A stretch of DNA of 60,631 nt from Candidatus Aristotella avistercoris (GCA_904397835.1 CAJFOV010000002.1:1-60631), one strand, 5' to 3'. Counted from the stretch's first letter, positions 41,256 to 50,465 are shown. Numbers and translations are program-made. The notes: generated by a model not told the origin, from the letters alone.

Positions 41256-42089
41256 TTAGTCCTGACAGTAGGCTGCCAGAGCATTGAGAAAGGCCTTGAT
41301 TTTCACGTTGCCGTGCTTGTCGCCCTTTCCACGGATACAGTCCATCTCCCGGCGGACCTGTTCAAAGTTGTAGAGGGTGCTGGCGTACTCGGTAAAAATC
41401 TCATTGGAGTAGTCCTCCAGCCCCAGATGGGCCAGGTTCACCAGCCCGGCCTGGGCGGCCCTGCGCACCCGCTGTTCCACCGACTTGGGGTTGGCGCTCA
41501 GCTGGCCGCAGAGGTCGGTCAGGGTGCCTTCCCCCAGGGCTCCTCCGTGGTCCATGAGATATTCCACTAGCTGAATGATGTCCCGGCTGCCCAGCTCACC
41601 GATGATGCCCAACTTTTGCAGCACGCTGCGGAGCTTGACGGTGGCAGGCCGCTCTGCGGCAGGCTCGGCGCCCATGGCCGCGCCGGAAAACAGATCCTGC
41701 ACCTTGTGGATGGTGCGGCGCATGGAGAGCTTTTCCCCCACACTCTGGAGCACCCGCTCCACCTCCACACTGTTGACCGGTTTTTGAATGTAAAATTCGA
41801 TGCCGCTCTCATAGGCCTGGGAGATCATCTCCTTGCTGGAGACCTGGGAAAGCATCACAAAGGCCATATCCTCCCCCAGCTCCCTTGCCCGCTTGACAAA
41901 GGTGATGCCGTCCATCTCCGGCATGAGCAGGTCCACTACCACAACATCCGGCCTTGCATAGGGCAGGTCCTCCAGAGCCTCCTGGGCGCTGCCGCTGGAG
42001 CCACAGACCTCCCCCAACCGGCGCTCCTGTATGATGAGCTTGAGAACGGTGCGCACGTTCCGGTCGTCGTCCAACAGATAGAATCGCAT
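41256..42089 (-). CDS. Response regulator with YcbB/GlnL-type output domain
   Basis: A 277-residue regulator. The receiver domain (about 1-120) has acidic pocket DDD (7-9), phospho-acceptor D53 in VVVVDLLMPEMDG, and Lys in YIQKPVNS. The C-terminal part (about 150-277) resembles the YcbB domain of B. subtilis GlnL, with a helical DNA-binding region (ANPKSVEQRVRRAAQAGLVNL). It lies 3 bp after its kinase gene, so they form a two-component system. In B. subtilis the homologue responds to glutamine, but no glutamine genes are adjacent here. Confidence 0.85.
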   Translation of the reverse strand: MRFYLLDDDRNVRTVLKLIIQERRLGEVCGSSGSAQEALEDLPYARPDVVVVDLLMPEMDGITFVKRARELGEDMAFVMLSQVSSKEMISQAYESGIEFYIQKPVNSVEVERVLQSVGEKLSMRRTIHKVQDLFSGAAMGAEPAAERPATVKLRSVLQKLGIIGELGSRDIIQLVEYLMDHGGALGEGTLTDLCGQLSANPKSVEQRVRRAAQAGLVNLAHLGLEDYSNEIFTEYASTLYNFEQVRREMDCIRGKGDKHGNVKIKAFLNALAAYCQD

Positions 42090-42092
42090 GGT

Positions 42093-43373
42093 TTAACCCT
42101 CCCTCCAGGCATCGGGTGGAATTTTTAACAGAAAGCAGGTGTTCCCCGGCTGGGAGGCCACCGAAATCTCCCCCAGCAGGGAGTGCTCCACCAGGTCCTT
42201 CACCAGGTTTAGCCCAAGCCCCCGGCTCACCTCCCCGGTGGAGTAGTTGATTTTGGTGGAGAAACCCGGCACGAAGATCTCCTGCAGATCCTCCTGAGGA
42301 ATGCCCGGCCCGTCATCCTCCACGGTGAGCTTGTCCCAGGCGGTGCCTGGCTCATAGGAGAACCGCAGCAGAACCTCATGGGTCTTGCCCGCCTCCAGGG
42401 CGTTGGTCATCAGGTTGCGCAGGACAGAGAGGAGGACATAGGCCTTGGCGGTGTAGGGGTTCTCTGGGCAGTGGATCTCCAGCCTCACGGTTTTGCCCAG
42501 ATCCTGGGCCGTGATCTGACAGTGTTTCTCCAGCAGGCTCAGGAGATCCCGCAGGTACATGCCTTGATCCTCCACATTCAGATCCAGGGCGTCTGAAAGG
42601 CCGCGGAGAATGGTCCGGTATTCCTTTTTGATCTCGTGAATGTTTGTGGCAATCCTTAGGGCGTCCCCCTGCAGCTCCTTGGGCAATTCCTGCTGTTCCA
42701 GGGTGCGGTAGAGGCGGTAGGAGTCGTTCATGGTCTCCTCGATGAGCTGGCTGTTGCGCTTCATCCAGCGGATCTCCCCGTGAAGCTGGGCGATAAGGAG
42801 CACCAGGTTCTGGTACCGCTCCGCGTCCTCCTGGCTCAGGAGGACCAGGCGGTATTGGCGGAAGCCTGTGACCACGGCCCAGAGAATTCCAGCCCGTACC
42901 AGGGCGGCCAGCAGGATCAGGAGCTGTTCCCGGGACAGAAAGGCCTGCCCCTGCATACGCACTGCCAGCTCCAGCAGATTGGCCAGGTAGTCCATGGCCA
43001 CAAAGCACAGGTAATCCAGGGGGCGGAAGAGAATCTTCCCCCGCCAGTGCAGATAGGTCAAAAGCATCAGCCCATAGGCCACATAGAAGAGGAACTCCGG
43101 CAGGGCGTCGGCCAGGAGGCCCGCCCACTGGCCTGTCTGCAGATAGCCCAGGAGCACCCGGGAGAGGGAGACCCCCACGCCGGAACACAGGGAGAGGGGC
43201 AGCAGTGGCAGATCCTGCCAAAAGAAGAGGGCTAGAGGCAACACAACAATCCCCAGAGAGATCCGGAAGGAACTGAGGAACAGGCTGATGTTCACCTGTG
43301 CGCCCAACAGGACCAGCAGACTGACAAAGAGAATATGGCCCCAAGAGAGGGGAGCGTGTGTGTCTTTTTTCAT
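42093..43373 (-). CDS. Membrane sensor histidine kinase (GlnK/YcbA-like)
   Basis: A 426-residue kinase with about six N-terminal membrane helices (residues 13-190), a coiled-coil linker and a cytoplasmic kinase core. NIHEIKKEYRTILRGL is the likely His box. N box LRNLMTNALEAG, G1 VEDDGPGIP and G2 SRGLGLNLVKDLVEHS form the ATP site. It should phosphorylate the adjacent regulator. ATG at 43373 follows AAAGGA. The long in-frame extension upstream is non-conserved. Confidence 0.86.
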   Translation of the reverse strand: MKKDTHAPLSWGHILFVSLLVLLGAQVNISLFLSSFRISLGIVVLPLALFFWQDLPLLPLSLCSGVGVSLSRVLLGYLQTGQWAGLLADALPEFLFYVAYGLMLLTYLHWRGKILFRPLDYLCFVAMDYLANLLELAVRMQGQAFLSREQLLILLAALVRAGILWAVVTGFRQYRLVLLSQEDAERYQNLVLLIAQLHGEIRWMKRNSQLIEETMNDSYRLYRTLEQQELPKELQGDALRIATNIHEIKKEYRTILRGLSDALDLNVEDQGMYLRDLLSLLEKHCQITAQDLGKTVRLEIHCPENPYTAKAYVLLSVLRNLMTNALEAGKTHEVLLRFSYEPGTAWDKLTVEDDGPGIPQEDLQEIFVPGFSTKINYSTGEVSRGLGLNLVKDLVEHSLLGEISVASQPGNTCFLLKIPPDAWREG

Positions 43374-43716
43374 GGTACAATCCTTTCCAAAACGGTCAGT
43401 TGAAGCCAGGGGAGGGCGTCGCCTGGGGCCTGTGCAGACCCCAGGCCGAGGGATATAGGGGGAGCGGCCTTTCTCTGCTCTCAGTGTACCACACTTTTCT
43501 CCCAAGAGAAAGGGCACCGCCGCAAGAGGCAGGCAGGTGGGCCCGCCACGCCACGGAACGATCACTAGATCGCGTATCGGATCAGCGGCGGGGGAATTTT
43601 ACGGTCGAATTAGATGAATTGTCTATAAAAATCAAAATATTTCCACAAAAACCGTGGGATTCCATGGAAATCTATGTATAATAAAGTAGAAGAAGGTAAG
43701 AGAGGAGGGGGTAACA
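43374..43716. other. Divergent intergenic region, kinase / ECF sigma operon
   Basis: About 340 bp. A TATAAT at 43677-43682 may be the -10 of the sigma operon but lacks a good -35. An inverted repeat near it (TTTCCA...TGGAAA, about 43640-43670) could be an operator. No gene is seen. Confidence 0.45.
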
Positions 43717-44250
43717 TTGAGAGAGGATCAACTGATTCAATTGCTCCGGGAGCGGGGCGAGGAGGGGGTTGAGGCCCTCCTGCAGTACTACGGTCCCCTG
43801 ATGCGATATGTGATTGCCCCCATCCTGCCAGATCCGCGGGATCGGGAGGAGTGCCTCTGGGAGGTGGCCATGCGGGTCTGGCAGAAGATCCACCTCTACG
43901 ACCCCCAGCGGGGCAGCTGGAACAGCTGGCTCACCGCCCTGACCCGCAACACGGCCCTCAACCGTGCCCAGCGGTTGGAGGAACAGAGTCAACAGCTGAC
44001 AGACACCCTGCCGGACCGGGCACCCACACCGGAGGAGTCCCTCCTGCACCGGGAGCGCCAGGAGGAGCTGCAGCGGGCCATCCAGCGCCTATCCCCAGGG
44101 GAACGGATGCTCTTTTACCGCAGATACTACTATTTGCAGCCCATCTCCCAGATTGCCCGGGAGCTGGGGCTCACCCAGCGGGCGGCGGAGGGGCGGCTGT
44201 ACCGTCTCAAAAAACGGCTGTATCACCAGTTGAAGGGGGGATCACAATGA
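43717..44250 (+). CDS. ECF-family RNA polymerase sigma factor (second)
   Basis: A 177-residue sigma factor. Region 2: YYGPLMRYVIAPILPDPRDREECLWEVAMRVWQKIHLYDPQRGSWNSWLTALTRNTALNRAQR. Region 4: RLSPGERMLFYRRYYYLQPISQIARELGLTQRAAEGRLYRLKKRLY. The TTG start has GAGGAGGGGG upstream. It overlaps the next membrane gene by 4 bp, like the pair at 1064-2361. Here the operon continues into a secreted metallopeptidase, so the regulon may concern the envelope. Confidence 0.88.
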   Translation: MREDQLIQLLRERGEEGVEALLQYYGPLMRYVIAPILPDPRDREECLWEVAMRVWQKIHLYDPQRGSWNSWLTALTRNTALNRAQRLEEQSQQLTDTLPDRAPTPEESLLHRERQEELQRAIQRLSPGERMLFYRRYYYLQPISQIARELGLTQRAAEGRLYRLKKRLYHQLKGGSQ

Positions 44251-45746
44251 ATGGAACCGGTGAGTGGAAGGATCTGAACCAGCAAAATTTGGATGCCATG
44301 CTTCGTCAGAATGTCCCCGATGCGCCGCCCGATGCAGTTGTCCGCCAGGTGACCCCCTGGCGCAGGGCCGCCAACCGGATTCTCTTTGGCCTGTTTTTGA
44401 CTACATTTACCGTCAATATCATGGGGCTGCACATCCACCTGCCCCTGTTGGGGGCCCTGTTGTGCCTGCTGGGGGCCCGTCTCCTGCGGCAGGAGAACCT
44501 TCCCTTCCGATGGGTATGGCGTTTGGCCCTGGTGCGCCTGGTCTATGAGGTGCTGTGGATGGCGGCCAACACCACAGTCTATCTCACCCTGACCCCATAC
44601 CGGCAGATTGTATGGGCTCTGGAGTGGGGGATGATGGCTATGACAATTGTCCAGCTGATCCTCCTGTGGGAGGGGTACTGCCAGGTCTGCCAGAGGGTGA
44701 ACATGCCATTGAACCGGGGGGCCACGGTGCCGCTTTTGTGTTTAGGATTGCTGTGGGTCCTGGCGTTGTCGCTCCATTGGTTTTGGGTGCTGCTTCTGCT
44801 GCCTGTTGGGATCTTTTTCTATGTGCTGCTGAGGTTGCGCTGGCGCTTCCACAAGCTGGAGGCGGCGGGCTACGCCATCCAAGCGGCGCCGGTGGGGCTG
44901 CCGGGGACAAAATTGACAGCGGCGGTGGCGGGGGCAACCGCTGTGGGCGTGGTCTGCGGCTGCTTGTTGGGGAGCCGCTACCCCATGGATTGGACCTTGG
45001 TGGACCCGGTGGAGGATCCCCAGGCACTGGAGATTCAAACCCAGCTGAAGGATTTGGGTTACCCGGCGGAGGCCCTGGCGGATCTGACCCAGGAGGATCT
45101 GCTGGCCTGTGAGGGAGCCTGGCTGGTGGTTGTGGAGGAGGCGGATCTGCCAGTGAACGAGGGCCACACCGTCACCTATGACGAATATGGGATCACCAGG
45201 ACCGAACAGGTCTATGACACCAGGGAGCTGCATCTGACCACTGTGGCGGTGCGCCTGCCCGAGCAGGGCCAGGCGTGGAGAGTCTTCCATCACTTCCGCT
45301 TCACCACCTCCCCGGGCTTCCCAGGCACCGAGGCGGTTGAGATATTTGCCGATACCATGGGGACGTGGGGATGGCTTCCAAGGAGCGAAAGACAGGGGAC
45401 CGGCCGCCTGCTGTATGACCGGCAGGGGCAGACCTATACCACCTCCTACACCACCCTGGAGTGGGTCGAGGAGAATGGCAACACCTTCCTTCGAGGGACC
45501 TTCTCCCTGCCAGAGAATGGCACAAACCAGCGGGGCTACCTGGCCTATGAGGTCGACGCAGTCTATTTTGAACGGCCTACAAGGCTATTTTCTCATTTCA
45601 CCTATGCCCACCAGACCGGCAGGCTTCGGTTCCTTCACCGGACTGCTCTGGACTATATCAATGCCTCTATCTTGGGACGCAGCGGTCCCTTTGTGACGGC
45701 GGAGGGGGGCATTGACCTGCTTTCTACCCCCGAGGGCGCCGAATGA
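44247..45746 (+). CDS. Polytopic membrane protein coupled to the ECF sigma factor
   Basis: A 499-residue protein. A cytoplasmic N-terminus (about 1-45) resembles the start of sigma-binding proteins. About seven membrane helices follow (residues 46-250), then an extracytoplasmic domain of about 240 residues rich in Tyr and Thr. No family is recognised. The 4-bp overlap with the sigma gene suggests an anti-sigma/sensor role. Longer in-frame extensions upstream overlap the sigma gene and are spurious. Confidence 0.72.
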   Translation: MNGTGEWKDLNQQNLDAMLRQNVPDAPPDAVVRQVTPWRRAANRILFGLFLTTFTVNIMGLHIHLPLLGALLCLLGARLLRQENLPFRWVWRLALVRLVYEVLWMAANTTVYLTLTPYRQIVWALEWGMMAMTIVQLILLWEGYCQVCQRVNMPLNRGATVPLLCLGLLWVLALSLHWFWVLLLLPVGIFFYVLLRLRWRFHKLEAAGYAIQAAPVGLPGTKLTAAVAGATAVGVVCGCLLGSRYPMDWTLVDPVEDPQALEIQTQLKDLGYPAEALADLTQEDLLACEGAWLVVVEEADLPVNEGHTVTYDEYGITRTEQVYDTRELHLTTVAVRLPEQGQAWRVFHHFRFTTSPGFPGTEAVEIFADTMGTWGWLPRSERQGTGRLLYDRQGQTYTTSYTTLEWVEENGNTFLRGTFSLPENGTNQRGYLAYEVDAVYFERPTRLFSHFTYAHQTGRLRFLHRTALDYINASILGRSGPFVTAEGGIDLLSTPEGAE

Positions 45747-45849
45747 GAAGGAGCAGCCCTGCCGATTGTTACAACGGTGCTGCTATTTTTGGCAAATTGT
45801 TCCCTAGCGTTTCTCCATCTGGTATGCTGGAGCAAAGGGGGAAGTGTAT

Positions 45850-48800
45850 ATGAAACAGCGCACCCGCGCCCTTGTGGCGCTCGGCCTGGCGGCGATCCTG
45901 CTGGTCGCCCTGGGCCTCTGGCTGATCCTTTCAAAGGATCAGGAGACAACGGGCCCAGAGATGGAACCCACCCTGGGGGTCTATCTCAATGAGGACTATA
46001 CGGGTCTATATCAGATCCAAGAGACCATCACCGTACAGAATGGGGATCAGGCCATTCAGGCCGCTGTGACCTTGGGGCTGTGCGATGCGGAAGAGAATCT
46101 GGTGCTGGACCAGGAGGTCACCCTGGGCGGAGAGACCTTTTATCACCTGCAGCAGGTGTATGATGGCATCCCGGTGTATGGCCACCGGGTATCCCTGCTG
46201 ACAGATGCGAATGGCGCTGTCCAGGCGGCCGGCGGGGATATTGTGCCCCTGGACGGCCTGAATACCACGCCCACCCTCCAGGGAGAGGCCCTGGAGGGGG
46301 CAGCCAAGCCCTCCCTGGCCCGGCATCTCTCCTGGCGGGAGGAGGAGATTTCCATTGGCGTGCCGGGAATGCTGATCCTCTATTTGGAAGAGGATCTTAC
46401 GCCGCATCTGGCCTACCAGGTGCAGGTGTCCTCCAGCGCCATAGGAGATGGTCGGACAGTAATTTTGGATGCTCACACAGGAGAGTTCCTCCACATGGAG
46501 CCTGGTGGACTGGATCTGAGCGGCACGGTGGCGGTGGACGGCTACCCTGGTCAGCTGGAGCTGCCCTATGACCAGGACACAGGGACCTACCTCTTCCAGG
46601 ATGAGGCACGCTGTTTGACTCTCTATGACGCCCAGGGCCATCTGGCGGTTCTGAACCTGGAGTGGGATGACCGGGAAGCCCTTGTGGAGCTGCACTCCAT
46701 GCAGGATGGGGGATTGTTTGGTCCCACTGGGATCACTGTGTCGGAGGGAATGCTGGATGAGGTCGCCGCGACACCGGAACTGGGCGCTGCACAGGAGGGT
46801 TGGCTCCAAGTGCTCTCAGGGGCGTGCCTTGCCTATGACTACTTCGACCAAGTCCTGGAGCGGGATGGCTTCAACGGAATGCAGGCCCCTTTGAAACTGG
46901 TCTACAACAGCCAGGGCATCCTTCAGGGCGATCTCTCCATTCAAAAGGACAACGTTATCACATACGCTGGACAATATACCGGGGTAATCTTCTACTTCGG
47001 TAATGTAGGAAAGACGTATGCGCAAAATCCCAATACCACTGTCCATGAGTATGCCCATGGGGTGGAGCAAACCATCAGCCATATCTCCAGCGCCGATACC
47101 GGCGCAGGCGGTGCCCTGAGGGAGGCCATCAGCGATATCTTTGGGGAACTGTCTGAGGCCTTTGCCACTGGGAAGGATCCGGATTGGACCAACGCTGTCC
47201 GCCAGCTCTACCCCGGTGGAACGGGATTGATCTACCACTACAACGACTACTCTGAGGGTAACGTAGATGGCCACGCTGCCAGCACCATCGTCTCCTATGC
47301 CATGTATCAGACGTGGCAGGACTGGCGGGAGGACGGCATGCCGGTGGAGGAGGCCATGGAAAAGATGTCCCGCCTGGTCTACCGGGCCCTCTTCCTGTTG
47401 CCTGAAGATGCGGGTTTTGAAGATTTCTCTTACGCCCTGGTGGCCAGCGGCCAGATGATGGAGGAATCCGGCGACCTCACCATCCGTCAAACGGAACAGC
47501 TCTATGAGGGCCTACAGGCTGTGGGGATCCTGAAGGAGGCCTCCACCTGCCTGATTCAGGTCGTGGATCAAACCACACAGGAGCCGATTGAGGCGGCGGA
47601 TGTGATTCTCTATTCTGATTGGGATCCTTTCCCTGAGACAGAGGTTGAGGATGTGGACAACCTCTGGGGCGCCCTGAACCTGCTGGCAAATGACAGGGGA
47701 ATGTGCAGCATCCGCCTTTTTGACGGGGGTGCAGACTACCCCATCCGGGTTCGGGCAACGGGATACCAGGAATACATCGGATGGGTGACCACCATCCCGG
47801 AGCAAGGCGCGGAGGATACCCAGAATTATTTGCTCAATACAGTGGAAATGACGCCCACCGGAGAAGATTCCTCCCAGGAGGAGATCCAACCTGCAAAGGA
47901 GCTGGAGCCGCTTCAGGAACAGTTGGAGCAGCTGGTGGCGGAGTACGGGATCATCCCCGCTGGGGAGGAGCAGTATACAAAGGTGACCGGATACGGCGGC
48001 GGGGAGGAGCTGGTGGATCCCCAGCGGCTCACCGGCCTGCTCTGCGGCGACCTGTACGACTATGACGAGGATGGCGTCCAGGAACTCCTGACGGTCCGCC
48101 TGGACACCCAGGCGGCGAACGATCCCGATTGGAGCCAAACCCGGTTCTATGTCGCTGTCTATGAGTGGAATGCACAGAAGGACACTGTGTATCTGGCGGA
48201 TGAGATCTCCTTCCAGATGCCGGCTTTGACCGCCTCTATAACTGATTCCGCCGTCCATTTTGCCAGAGGGGCCGGGGAGACAGGAACGGTTCTCTATGTA
48301 GATACACACTATGAGCTCAACTCCCTGGTGTTCGGTACCCTGCAGCTGACCTATGACGGGGCGCTGCAGGTCACCGGCGGGGTGGAGTGCAACGAGTTCC
48401 ATGGCGCCTTCTCCTGCTACACTGCAGCCTCCCAACTGGTGCTGGATGGCCTGCTCAACAGCAACTATGGTCCAGTGAATCCGTATGGCTGGTCCGAGGT
48501 TCTGGAGTATGTCTGGGAGGGGCAAACAGAGGAGCCCCCGGCGGATCAGCTGGAGGCCTACCGCAGCAGCTACCAGGAGGCTCTGGCACAGATGGGGCTA
48601 CAGGACAACAACCTGCGGGGCATCTGGATGAATGAGGACCGGCCGGTGATGAAGGAATACAGCCAGGAACTGGCCCAACAGCAGATGACCTTTGACCGCA
48701 CCAGCATCGCTTGCAAACCTGTGGAGCGCTACACCCTGTCCGGCGGAACACTGACCACTCTCTGCGGTGTGTGGCACTGGGGATCCTACAGTGGCGTGGA

Positions 48801-48858
48801 TGAGCAGATGACGCTGGTCTGCTACGACGAGACGGGTCTGTTGGACAGCTTCCGGTAG
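45850..48858 (+). CDS. Surface-anchored M4 (thermolysin-like) metallopeptidase with a long C-terminal extension
   Basis: A 1002-residue protein. An N-terminal signal anchor (RALVALGLAAILLVALGLWLIL) is followed by FTP and PepSY propeptide domains (about 60-220), then a peptidase_M4 domain. The zinc site is H399-E-Y-A-H403 with E425 as third ligand (REAISDIFGE). About 450 residues follow the catalytic domain and I do not recognise them. A D-x-D-x-D-G loop (LYDYDEDGVQELL) in that part could bind Ca2+. M4 enzymes are usually released by autoprocessing. Here the uncleaved N-terminal anchor suggests surface display. It is the third gene of the sigma operon. Confidence 0.86.
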   Translation: MKQRTRALVALGLAAILLVALGLWLILSKDQETTGPEMEPTLGVYLNEDYTGLYQIQETITVQNGDQAIQAAVTLGLCDAEENLVLDQEVTLGGETFYHLQQVYDGIPVYGHRVSLLTDANGAVQAAGGDIVPLDGLNTTPTLQGEALEGAAKPSLARHLSWREEEISIGVPGMLILYLEEDLTPHLAYQVQVSSSAIGDGRTVILDAHTGEFLHMEPGGLDLSGTVAVDGYPGQLELPYDQDTGTYLFQDEARCLTLYDAQGHLAVLNLEWDDREALVELHSMQDGGLFGPTGITVSEGMLDEVAATPELGAAQEGWLQVLSGACLAYDYFDQVLERDGFNGMQAPLKLVYNSQGILQGDLSIQKDNVITYAGQYTGVIFYFGNVGKTYAQNPNTTVHEYAHGVEQTISHISSADTGAGGALREAISDIFGELSEAFATGKDPDWTNAVRQLYPGGTGLIYHYNDYSEGNVDGHAASTIVSYAMYQTWQDWREDGMPVEEAMEKMSRLVYRALFLLPEDAGFEDFSYALVASGQMMEESGDLTIRQTEQLYEGLQAVGILKEASTCLIQVVDQTTQEPIEAADVILYSDWDPFPETEVEDVDNLWGALNLLANDRGMCSIRLFDGGADYPIRVRATGYQEYIGWVTTIPEQGAEDTQNYLLNTVEMTPTGEDSSQEEIQPAKELEPLQEQLEQLVAEYGIIPAGEEQYTKVTGYGGGEELVDPQRLTGLLCGDLYDYDEDGVQELLTVRLDTQAANDPDWSQTRFYVAVYEWNAQKDTVYLADEISFQMPALTASITDSAVHFARGAGETGTVLYVDTHYELNSLVFGTLQLTYDGALQVTGGVECNEFHGAFSCYTAASQLVLDGLLNSNYGPVNPYGWSEVLEYVWEGQTEEPPADQLEAYRSSYQEALAQMGLQDNNLRGIWMNEDRPVMKEYSQELAQQQMTFDRTSIACKPVERYTLSGGTLTTLCGVWHWGSYSGVDEQMTLVCYDETGLLDSFR

Positions 48859-48907
48859 GGACCTGTGCCAAAAAGTCAGCTTTTACAGGCACAACTGCTG
48901 GCACACC

Positions 48908-48936
48908 TTGGCAATCGACCTGGCTCCAGGTACAAT
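48908..48936 (+). promoter_or_regulatory. Promoter of the LytTR regulator
   Basis: TTGGCA (48908-48913) and TACAAT (48931-48936) with 17-bp spacing. The start would fall at the foot of the hairpin below. Confidence 0.72.
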
Positions 48937-48940
48937 AGAA

Positions 48941-48968
48941 GGGAACAGGCTTTGGCCTGTTCCCTTTT
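48941..48968 (+). terminator. Hairpin with T tract at the 5' end of the LytTR transcript
   Basis: GGGAACAGGC-TTTG-GCCTGTTCCC followed by TTTTG. It probably terminates the metallopeptidase operon. Because the promoter lies just before it, the new transcript would begin with the same hairpin, which may attenuate it or protect its 5' end. Confidence 0.75.
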
Positions 48969-48990
48969 GTGTTTGGAGGGGGAAAGAGGA

Positions 48991-49683
48991 ATGCTTCAAG
49001 TTGCAATCTGTGATCCAAACCCTGCGGAGCGCCATGTTCTCTGTCAGGAGCTGGAAAAGCTGTTGTTTGACCGGGTGGACTACCGTTTGCTATCCTTTGA
49101 TAACAAGGAGGATCTGCTGGACCAGTTGGCAGGGACTGCACCCTTTCAACTCATTTTTTTGGAGGTGAGCCCCCTTGCCGGGATGGAGGCGGCGGCGAAG
49201 ATTCGGGAATCGGCCCCCCAGGCGGACCTGATTCTCTTGGGCAGCCACGTCTGCCACCTGGCCGAGGGGTACCGCTATCACGCATTTGATGTCCTGCTCA
49301 AACCTCTGCATCCCGCCAGACTTCAGGAGGTTGTGGGCCGCTACCTGCAGGAGCGGGAGAGCCGGGACGCGGATTTTTTGACAGTGCGCATCCAGCGGTG
49401 CAACGTTCGCCTGCCCCTCTGCCAGATCTACTATCTGGAGAGCAAACAGCGCAAAGTGGTCGCCCACATGGTGGAGAGTCCCCTTGCCTTCTATGGCCGC
49501 CTGGATCCCTTGGAGCAGGCTTTGGCGGGGGCTGGCTTTCTCCGATGTCACCAGAGTTATCTGGTGAACCGGCGGCACATCCGCCGGCTGGAGGGCAACC
49601 GCCTCTCTCTGGCCAACGGGATGGAGCTGCCGGTGAGCCGGACCTATCTCAGGGGACTGCGGGAGGCGCTGGCACGGGGATAG
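48991..49683 (+). CDS. Orphan LytTR-family regulator with a Glu-substituted receiver
   Basis: A 230-residue regulator with a receiver domain (about 1-120) and a LytTR DNA-binding domain (about 135-230, ending FLRCHQSYLVNRRHIRRLEGN...LPVSRTYLRGLREAL). The phospho-acceptor position is Glu58 (LIFLEVSPLAGM, codon GAG), not Asp. Glu can mimic permanent phosphorylation. The Lys (LLKPLHP) is kept. No kinase gene is adjacent. ATG at 48991 follows GGAGGGGGAAAGAGG. It may be constitutively active or controlled by amount. Confidence 0.83.
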   Translation: MLQVAICDPNPAERHVLCQELEKLLFDRVDYRLLSFDNKEDLLDQLAGTAPFQLIFLEVSPLAGMEAAAKIRESAPQADLILLGSHVCHLAEGYRYHAFDVLLKPLHPARLQEVVGRYLQERESRDADFLTVRIQRCNVRLPLCQIYYLESKQRKVVAHMVESPLAFYGRLDPLEQALAGAGFLRCHQSYLVNRRHIRRLEGNRLSLANGMELPVSRTYLRGLREALARG

Positions 49684-49793
49684 ATGGGATCCCCTTAAAA
49701 TGGACGGCACCCAGTGATTCTCCACGGAGCGTGGATTGATTTTTCCTTTTCTGCCCTCTAAAATAGAGAAGGCTTTGAGAAGGAGGTATTCTG

Positions 49794-50402
49794 ATGGATT
49801 GTGAAAAGATTGGAAAGCTCATTGCATCCCTGCGCAGGGAGCGGAATATGACCCAGCGGGAGCTGGCGGACGCGCTGGGGGTTCTGCCCAAGACCGTGTC
49901 CAAGTGGGAGTGTGGCTCCGGCTGTCCGGACCTGGCCCTCTGGCCGGCACTGTCCACGCTACTGGGGGCGGATCTGGCCAAAATGATGGCGGGAGAGATC
50001 ACCCCCAACCGGCCGGATGCGGGGGCGGTCCACCGGGGAAGGCTCTATGTCTGCCCCGTCTGTGGCAACCTGCTCTTTTCCACAGGCCGGGCGGATGTCT
50101 CCTGCTGCGGGCGCACGTTGGATCCCCTGCCAGAATCCCCGCGGGAGCAGGCGCCTGCCATGACGGTTCAGGAAATGGATGGTGAGCTGTATCTTACCTG
50201 GGATCACCCCATGCGCAAGGACCATTATCTCGCCTTTGTGGCCTATTTGACGGGGGACCTGCTGGTGCTGCGCCGCCTGTACCCGGAGCAGGACTGTGCG
50301 GTCCGCCTGCCCCAGCTGCCCCTGCGTGGGGATCTGTATGTCTACTGCACCAGGGATGGCCTCTTCCGCTATCCCAGGCCCCTTTTAAAATCACGGCAGT
50401 AA
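49794..50402 (+). CDS. XRE helix-turn-helix protein fused to a degenerate desulfoferrodoxin domain
   Basis: A 202-residue protein. Residues about 5-60 are a Cro/CI HTH (MTQRELADALGVLPKTVSKWECG). Residues 85-110 resemble a desulforedoxin FeS4/zinc ribbon (C87, C90, C104, C105). Residues 115-195 resemble the superoxide-reductase domain of desulfoferrodoxin, with H138 and H144 (DHPMRKDHYLAF) and C185 (YCTRDGLF). The usual first His (K-H-V-P) is Gln119 and the last (C-x-x-H-G) is Asp188. So two of four His ligands are gone and it is probably a metal or redox sensor, not an enzyme. It has its own ribosome site (GAAGGAGG). Confidence 0.75.
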   Translation: MDCEKIGKLIASLRRERNMTQRELADALGVLPKTVSKWECGSGCPDLALWPALSTLLGADLAKMMAGEITPNRPDAGAVHRGRLYVCPVCGNLLFSTGRADVSCCGRTLDPLPESPREQAPAMTVQEMDGELYLTWDHPMRKDHYLAFVAYLTGDLLVLRRLYPEQDCAVRLPQLPLRGDLYVYCTRDGLFRYPRPLLKSRQ

Positions 50403-50410
50403 AATAATGA

Positions 50411-50452
50411 ATTGGACCGCTCTCCCACAGGGAGAGCGGTCCAATTTTTTGA
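50411..50452. terminator. Bidirectional terminator, HTH gene / pot operon
   Basis: ATTGGACCGCTCTCCC-ACA-GGGAGAGCGGTCCAAT followed by a T tract, between convergent genes. Confidence 0.93.
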
Positions 50453-50465
50453 GGGAATCATCCCT

